Part shown: positions 58,786 to 64,000 of the stretch, in pieces | Layout of the letters: every line of letters begins with the position of its first letter | Numbering within the stretch: the first letter of the stretch is position 1 | DNA from: a candidate division KSB1 bacterium | Lineage (GTDB): Bacteria; Zhuqueibacterota; Zhuqueibacteria; Residuimicrobiales; Krinioviventaceae | Assembly (NCBI GenBank): GCA_034521575.1 | Contig: JAXHMJ010000002.1 | Location: forward strand, 280,706-344,705 | DNA: 64,000 nt | Direction: 5' to 3' | Program-made: the position numbers and the translations under genes | Notes under the pieces: model-generated | What the model was told of the DNA's origin: nothing | What the model saw: the letters and a program-made list of their open reading frames with translations, nothing else | Databases searched by the model: none

Positions 58786-59385
58786 ATGATGCAGCAAAAT
58801 GACAGGCACTGCAGTTCTACAAAAAACACCATTTTTCAGGTCGCTGCAAGACTTTTTTCCGAAAAAGGCTATAACGGTGTTTCCATGCGGGAAATATCCG
58901 AGAAATGCAATGTTTCCAAACCGACGATCTATTATTATTTCGGAAGTAAAGAGGGTATTTACAAAGAACTGATCGAGACCGGTGTGGATCATGTGTTTAC
59001 TACCCTAGAGTCAGCATCAAAACAACCCATTCCGGTCAAGGAACGGCTTGTTTTGATTTTTAAACAATTTTTCCAGGCGGCAAAGACACATCCGGATTAT
59101 GTCCGCTTTTTTCAAAAACTGTTCACCTCAATGGAAAAGGAACCGGTTCTGGTGGATATGCAGGCGGAAGCTGAAGCACGAGGAAAAATATTAATAACCA
59201 TGATTCAGGAAGCTGTTGAAACAGGTGAGTTTGGCGCCAGCGCGCATCCTGAACTGGCGGCGCGAATCGTTGGCGGGGTCCTGCAGTCATTTATCTGGCA
59301 GCAACTGCATTCGCAAGAGGATGTTTTGAACGATGACCTGGCTGAAGAAATTGTTGAAATGCTTTTTAAAGGATTGAATGAATAA
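58786..59385 (+). CDS. TetR/AcrR family regulator
   Basis: 199 residues. The N-terminal helix-turn-helix reads AARLFSEKGYNGVSMREIS, NVSKPTIYYYFGSKEGIY. The C-terminal ligand domain is diverse (FFQAAKTHPDYVRFFQKLF). Placed just upstream of TolC/MFP/RND genes and behind two operator-like sites, it is the probable repressor of the efflux operon. Starts at ATG 58786; ATG 58789 is an alternative. Confidence 0.9.
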   Translation: MMQQNDRHCSSTKNTIFQVAARLFSEKGYNGVSMREISEKCNVSKPTIYYYFGSKEGIYKELIETGVDHVFTTLESASKQPIPVKERLVLIFKQFFQAAKTHPDYVRFFQKLFTSMEKEPVLVDMQAEAEARGKILITMIQEAVETGEFGASAHPELAARIVGGVLQSFIWQQLHSQEDVLNDDLAEEIVEMLFKGLNE

Positions 59386-59414
59386 AAAAAAAGTTCGAGA
59401 TCATGGAGGATTTT

Positions 59415-60791
59415 ATGAAACGTCTAATGTACACAGGGTTGTGTATCATTTTTTTAATCAGTGTCTCGCTGCAGGCTCAGGAGCCTATGGTTCTGACACT
59501 CGATAAAAGTGTCTCTATCGCCCTGGAAAACAATCCGGGTTACCAGAGCGCTGAAAAGCAGGTGCAAAAAGCCGAGGCCGGTGTGTGGGAGGCCTATTCA
59601 CAGGTGCTGCCGCAGGTGAATGCCAACGCCAATGTTCAGCACAACTGGGATATTCAAACCACCCGAATGCCCAACTTTTTAAAACCGGCGTTGCCGGATC
59701 AATTCAGCAGCCAGATGCCGGACTATATCGAAGTGGCGTTTGGACTGGAGAATTCGTTCCGTTACGGCGCAAACTTGCAGCAGCCTTTATTTCTCGGCGG
59801 CGCCGGACTCTCCGGAATTCAAATGGCTTTGGCCGGAGTCAAGGCCGCCGAATATGACAAGGCTTCCAGAAAACAGTCATTGATTTACAATTCAACCCAG
59901 GCGTTTTACTCCTGTATTTTGGCCAAAGAGCTGGTGACGGTTCAGGAAGAGGCGCTGGAACAGGCAAAGGCCAATCTAAATGTGGTGACGAAAAAATACA
60001 ATGCAGGTACGGCATCCCGGTTTGATAAAATGCGTGCCGAGGTCAATGTGGCCAATACAGAGCCCCAGGCTATTTCAGCCCGAAATAATTATCAGATTGC
60101 ATTAACACAATTGCGTATGGTCCTGGGTCTGCCCAGGAATCAGGAACTAAAAGTAGACGGCAATTTGCTCTATGAACAGGAATCCATGGCAGAAATGACC
60201 TTGAGCGATCTGAAAGACAAAGCCCTGCAATATCGTCCCGAGGTACAGGCGTTTCATGAACAGCGTTATATCGCCAAAAAGGGAATTACAGCGGCGCGCA
60301 GTGCGTTTATGCCGAAATTGATATTCCAAACCGATTATTCCTATATGGCGAACCAGAACGACTGGAAACTGAATCAGAATGAATTCAGCAAGGGTTTTAC
60401 TTCAAGTATCAGTTTGCAGGTGCCGCTGTTCAGCGGATTCAAAAACAATAAATCCTATCAAAAAGCCAAACTGGACTATAAAATCGTCCTGGATCATGAC
60501 AAGCAGCTAAAAGACGGCATTGTCGCAGAAGTGGAAATGTCATATAATAATCTTCAGGAAGCCGGCGAAAAGTATCAGGCCGCCGCGCAGTCCGTGGAAC
60601 TCGCGCAAGAGTCTTATCGGCTGGCCAATATGATGTACGAAGAGGGCGCCAGCACGCAACTGGATGTCTGGGCTGCCCAGTCGGCGATGACTCAGGCGCA
60701 GCTGAACGAATTGCGGTCTTTGTTTGATTATCAAATGGCCAGATATGAACTGCGCAAAGCAACAGGAACATTAACCGGACTATTAGAATAA
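59415..60791 (+). CDS. TolC family outer-membrane efflux protein
   Basis: 458 residues from ATG 59415, preceded by GGAGG; the in-frame ATG at 59403 overlaps that site. Signal peptide (ending LISVSLQAQ). Two OEP repeats with long coiled helices (LNVVTKKYNAGTASRFDKMRAE and SYRLANMMYEEGASTQLDVW). Forms the outer-membrane channel of the RND pump encoded downstream. Intact. Confidence 0.9.
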   Translation: MKRLMYTGLCIIFLISVSLQAQEPMVLTLDKSVSIALENNPGYQSAEKQVQKAEAGVWEAYSQVLPQVNANANVQHNWDIQTTRMPNFLKPALPDQFSSQMPDYIEVAFGLENSFRYGANLQQPLFLGGAGLSGIQMALAGVKAAEYDKASRKQSLIYNSTQAFYSCILAKELVTVQEEALEQAKANLNVVTKKYNAGTASRFDKMRAEVNVANTEPQAISARNNYQIALTQLRMVLGLPRNQELKVDGNLLYEQESMAEMTLSDLKDKALQYRPEVQAFHEQRYIAKKGITAARSAFMPKLIFQTDYSYMANQNDWKLNQNEFSKGFTSSISLQVPLFSGFKNNKSYQKAKLDYKIVLDHDKQLKDGIVAEVEMSYNNLQEAGEKYQAAAQSVELAQESYRLANMMYEEGASTQLDVWAAQSAMTQAQLNELRSLFDYQMARYELRKATGTLTGLLE

Positions 60792-60806
60792 CTTTGGGAG
60801 AAACCA

Positions 60807-61928
60807 ATGAAACGTATATTATCTATAGGTTGTGTCGTACTGGTTATTTCAGTACTGCTCGGATGCGCAACAGGTGTCGAGGAAAAAGAACAGGATGTTC
60901 GTGTTCCGGTGACCGTACAAACTGTAACGCGTGGTGATCTGGAACAATCGCTCACCTACCAGGGTGATATCAAAGCCCGGGTGGAGGTCAGAGTTTTTTC
61001 CAAGATTCCCGACCGCATTGCGCGTTTCTTTGTAAAAGAGGGAGATGTGGTGAAAAAAGGAGAACCGCTGGCTGAAATTTACGCGACTTCCATCCGTCAG
61101 GGTGTGAGACAAGCCCGGGCTGCATTATCCGCCGCTGAAGCACAGCATTCCAATATGAAAGAAGAGTTTCAACGCAGCGAACGGCTTTTTAAAGAGGGTG
61201 CGGTGAGTCAACAACAGTATGATCAGGTTAAAACTCAATACAAAGCCGCCAAAGCGCAACTGGAACAGGCTGAAGCGGGATTGCAAAGCGCAAAAGAGGG
61301 ATTAAAGGATGCCACGGTTACTTCGCCCATTCAGGGGGTGGTCGGCAGACGCTATATGGAAGCCGGTGATATGGCATCACCCGGTATGCCGCTTATTTTG
61401 ATGGTTCAGATGGACAGCGTAGAGATCCGGTTCGACGTGACTGAAAATGATCTCGGCAAAATCAAGACGGGACAAACTGCGCGTGTTCATATTAAAAGTT
61501 ATAAAGATAAAGTGTTTACAGGTAAGGTTAAACGCATCAGTCCGGTTCTGGATCCGATGACGCGTATGGCGACGGTTAAAGTTCATATTGATAACCCTGA
61601 AGGGTTGCTGCGTTCCGGTATGTACGCCAAAGTTGAAATTGTGACCGGCATTGTGGAAAACACGATCCTGGTGCCGAGATTTGCGACGCTTGAAAATACA
61701 CGTCTAAACCGTGAGAGCAGCGGCAACCAGGTGGTCAAAGAATATCATGTGTTTGTCGTAAAAGACAGCCTGGCTGAGCAACGGACACTGGATATTAATT
61801 ACATCAACCATGTGCGCATGGCTGTGGACAGCGGTCTGCAAGTCGGAGAAAAACTGATTGTAGAAGGCCAGAACAATATCAAAGACCAAACACCTGTCAA
61901 GATCGTCAAAGAGGAAAGTGAATTATGA
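60807..61928 (+). CDS. RND efflux periplasmic adaptor (MFP) lipoprotein
   Basis: 373 residues with lipobox VLLGC. The lipoyl-like halves (FVKEGDVVKKGEPLAEIY and ATVTSPIQGVVGRRYMEAGD), the coiled hairpin between them (QARAALSAAEAQHSNMKEEF) and beta-barrel (VEIRFDVTENDLGKIKTGQ) are typical of HlyD/AcrA adaptors. It bridges TolC and the RND permease. Its stop overlaps the RND start (ATGA). Confidence 0.9.
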   Translation: MKRILSIGCVVLVISVLLGCATGVEEKEQDVRVPVTVQTVTRGDLEQSLTYQGDIKARVEVRVFSKIPDRIARFFVKEGDVVKKGEPLAEIYATSIRQGVRQARAALSAAEAQHSNMKEEFQRSERLFKEGAVSQQQYDQVKTQYKAAKAQLEQAEAGLQSAKEGLKDATVTSPIQGVVGRRYMEAGDMASPGMPLILMVQMDSVEIRFDVTENDLGKIKTGQTARVHIKSYKDKVFTGKVKRISPVLDPMTRMATVKVHIDNPEGLLRSGMYAKVEIVTGIVENTILVPRFATLENTRLNRESSGNQVVKEYHVFVVKDSLAEQRTLDINYINHVRMAVDSGLQVGEKLIVEGQNNIKDQTPVKIVKEESEL

Positions 61929-64000
61929 AATTATCCAAAGTATCCATACGCCGCGGCGTGACATTTACGATGATCTACTTGATCGCTGTCGGATTCGGAT
62001 TGTTCGGGTTAACCCAGTTGAAACTGAATCTTTATCCTGAACTCGAATTTCCGATGATGGTGGTGATTTCACAATATTCCGGTGTCGGACCGGAAGATAT
62101 AGAGACGGTTGTGACCCGTCCGATTGAGGAGGCGGTTGCAACCTCGGAAAATATTAAAGAGGTCAGTTCTGAATCCAAACAGGGTCTCTCCCTGGTGTAT
62201 CTTGAATTTGCCTGGGGCACGGATATGGACCAGGCGGAAATGGATGTCCGGAATAATCTCGATTATATCCGCGATTATCTGCCCGCTGATATGAGCGATC
62301 CTCTTTTGTTTAAATTTGATATTTCGCAAATGCCGATCATGTACATTATGGTGAATTCGGACCAGCATGGACCTGCCGAATTGCGGCAGATTGCATTGGA
62401 TGAAGTTGAACCGCGTCTGGAACGTATTCCCGGTGTGGCAACGGCCAATACATCGGGCGGACTGACTCGTGAAATTCGGGTGATGATTGATCCGGTGAGA
62501 TTGCGTGCGCATCACCTTGCCATTCAGCAGGTCACCGCTGCCTTGCAGCAAAACAATCTGCAGATACCGTCCGGGTTTATCGATGATCAGCACACCGAGT
62601 TTTCCATACAGACGCAGGGCGAGTATGACAATGTTGAGCAGATTCGAAATACGGCTGTCACAACCATGAACGGTTCTGTGATCCGCGTTCGCGATGTGGC
62701 GGATGTCATTGACGGATTCAAGGAGGTCCGACAGCAAGTCTGGACCAATGGCCGACCGGCGGTGATGGTGTTTTTACAGAAACAATCGGATGCCAACATT
62801 GTCAACACATCGGATCGGATCAATGCGCAAATGGCTGATCTCCAGAGCGCCATGCCTGAAGGGGTAAGCCTGGATATTTTCTGGGATCAGGCGGATTTTA
62901 TCAATCAATCCATGTCCAATCTGGGCAGTACAGCGGTTCAGGCCATTGTCCTGGCGTTTCTTGTCCTGTTGTTCTTTTTACGCAATTTCCGCAGTTCACT
63001 CATTGTTGCCGTGTCTATTCCGATTTCAATATTACTCAGCTTTGCTGTCATGATGCTGGCTGATCTTACATTGAATGTGATTTCTATGGCCGGATTGGCG
63101 CTGGCGGTCGGGTTGCTTGTGGATAACGCGATTGTGGTGTTGGAGAGTATTTACCGGCTGCATGAGGAAGAAGGTCAGCCGGCTGATAAAGCCGCCGACC
63201 AGGGCGCCTCTGAAGTGGGGATGGCCATTACAGCTTCGACATTGACCACAATTTCGGTATTTGTCCCCATTCTCTTTGTCCCGGGTCTATCCGGACAATT
63301 GTTCCGGGACATGGGCTTGACCATTTGTTTTTCGTTGATTGTTTCCCTGCTGGTGGCGCTGACCCTGATTCCGTTGCTGGCATCACGCTTTTTGCGCGTT
63401 CGCCAGGTGCATAAACAAAAAGGCATGCTCGGGAACTGGGCGCGCCGCATCGAAACCATGATGAATCGGTTGTACGCCCGTTACGGCAAATGGCTGGACT
63501 GGAGTCTTTTGCATCGCAAAATTGTTATTCTGCTATCCATGGGTGCGTTTGTCGTCTCTGTCATCATATTGGTTATGCTCGGCGCCGAGTTTCTTCCGGA
63601 AAATGATATGGGATTCATTGAAATGCAGGTGGAGCGCTCTCCGGGTATCAGTCTGAATGAAATGGCGAAAACCATGCGAACCATGGAAGATATTGTACGT
63701 GAAGAAGTACCGGAAGCCAAATTGACTTATGTGGATTTCGGCCAGGGTGAAGGAATCATGGCGCTGTTTGGGTCACAGGGATCGAACCGGGGTTCCATGC
63801 AAATTACGCTGCCGGATCAAAGCGAGCGCGAGCGCAGCCAGTTTGAAATTCAGGATGTGTTGCGGGACCGCTTTAATGAATTGCCGGATACTGAAGTGAA
63901 ATTTATTCAAGGCGGATTTAACCAAATGTTCGGCGAAGGTGATATTGTGATACAAATATTCGGTTTTGATCTGGAGGTTGCGCGTGCGCTTTCTGAGGAG
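61925..64000 (+). CDS. RND efflux permease, 5' part (runs off window)
   Basis: About 692 residues of an AcrB/MdtB-like HAE1 permease are visible. Start KLSKVSIRRGVTFTMIYLIAVG, LYPELEFPMMVV, then TM segments such as AIVLAFLVLLFFLRNFRSSL and ISMAGLALAVGLLVDNAIVV (with the D-N of the proton relay). Proton-driven inner-membrane pump; the C-terminal half lies beyond 64000. It overlaps the adaptor gene by four bases. Substrates unknown. Confidence 0.95.
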   Translation, partial: MKLSKVSIRRGVTFTMIYLIAVGFGLFGLTQLKLNLYPELEFPMMVVISQYSGVGPEDIETVVTRPIEEAVATSENIKEVSSESKQGLSLVYLEFAWGTDMDQAEMDVRNNLDYIRDYLPADMSDPLLFKFDISQMPIMYIMVNSDQHGPAELRQIALDEVEPRLERIPGVATANTSGGLTREIRVMIDPVRLRAHHLAIQQVTAALQQNNLQIPSGFIDDQHTEFSIQTQGEYDNVEQIRNTAVTTMNGSVIRVRDVADVIDGFKEVRQQVWTNGRPAVMVFLQKQSDANIVNTSDRINAQMADLQSAMPEGVSLDIFWDQADFINQSMSNLGSTAVQAIVLAFLVLLFFLRNFRSSLIVAVSIPISILLSFAVMMLADLTLNVISMAGLALAVGLLVDNAIVVLESIYRLHEEEGQPADKAADQGASEVGMAITASTLTTISVFVPILFVPGLSGQLFRDMGLTICFSLIVSLLVALTLIPLLASRFLRVRQVHKQKGMLGNWARRIETMMNRLYARYGKWLDWSLLHRKIVILLSMGAFVVSVIILVMLGAEFLPENDMGFIEMQVERSPGISLNEMAKTMRTMEDIVREEVPEAKLTYVDFGQGEGIMALFGSQGSNRGSMQITLPDQSERERSQFEIQDVLRDRFNELPDTEVKFIQGGFNQMFGEGDIVIQIFGFDLEVARALSEE

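Overview
The window looks like a chromosome segment of an FCB-group bacterium (Bacteroidota relatives; Calditrichota or candidate phylum KSB1 seem likeliest). The reasons are two C25 gingipain-type peptidases, secreted proteins ending in FlgD-like sorting domains (NFPNPFNP motif, GVYIYRL ending), dockerin-like repeats, YjbH-type outer-membrane proteins and a TolC/RND efflux operon. The phylum call is inferred from protein style only.

Layout. (1) 1-12.8 kb is an accessory island of small toxin-antitoxin-like cassettes: DUF4160/DUF2442, a PIN pair, HicB/HicA, DUF6922/AbiEii, DUF4143 ATPases, two XPF-like nucleases, and broken four-helix-bundle and polysaccharide deacetylase genes. They are separated by purine-rich 7-bp repeat arrays that are followed by an inverted heptad tail. 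Many genes are truncated, and several fragment families share the same breakpoints. (2) 12.8-25.7 kb is a cell-surface polysaccharide region: NDP-sugar epimerase, nucleotidyltransferase, DUF354 protein, sugar transferase, two YjbH-like proteins and a lipoprotein. Several of these are frameshifted. It is interrupted at about 15.1-18.6 kb by an array of roughly 0.4-0.5 kb BIME-like repeats. (3) 25.8-46.5 kb, all on the plus strand, is a candidate RiPP (modified peptide) locus. It holds three radical SAM/SPASM enzymes (one fused to an HPr-kinase-like domain), a GNAT, a PqqD-like binding protein, an S26-like peptidase, two C25 peptidases, three secreted proteins and an ABC exporter. A 55-residue, four-cysteine ORF at 41635-41802 fits the missing precursor. 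(4) 46.9-47.9 kb is a GH26 lipoprotein. (5) 48.4-52.9 kb is a second BIME-like array that carries an IS200-like Y1 transposase, a pairing reminiscent of REP/RAYT systems. (6) 53-58.5 kb, minus strand, is housekeeping: a PopT-type DUF368 protein, tRNA-Pro, and a tightly overlapped ispG-ftcD-pfkB-SH3/parvulin set followed by a glycosyltransferase. (7) 58.6-64 kb is a TetR-controlled TolC-MFP-RND efflux operon; the RND gene runs off the window.

Most likely new biology: the RiPP locus with its unlisted precursor, the heptad foldback elements that bound gene fragments in the TA island, and the Y1 transposase with its mosaic repeats. Frameshifts concentrate in 5-24 kb (plus one at 39 kb), several at homopolymers. 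Some may be sequencing errors, but the intact flanks argue that part of this is real decay.
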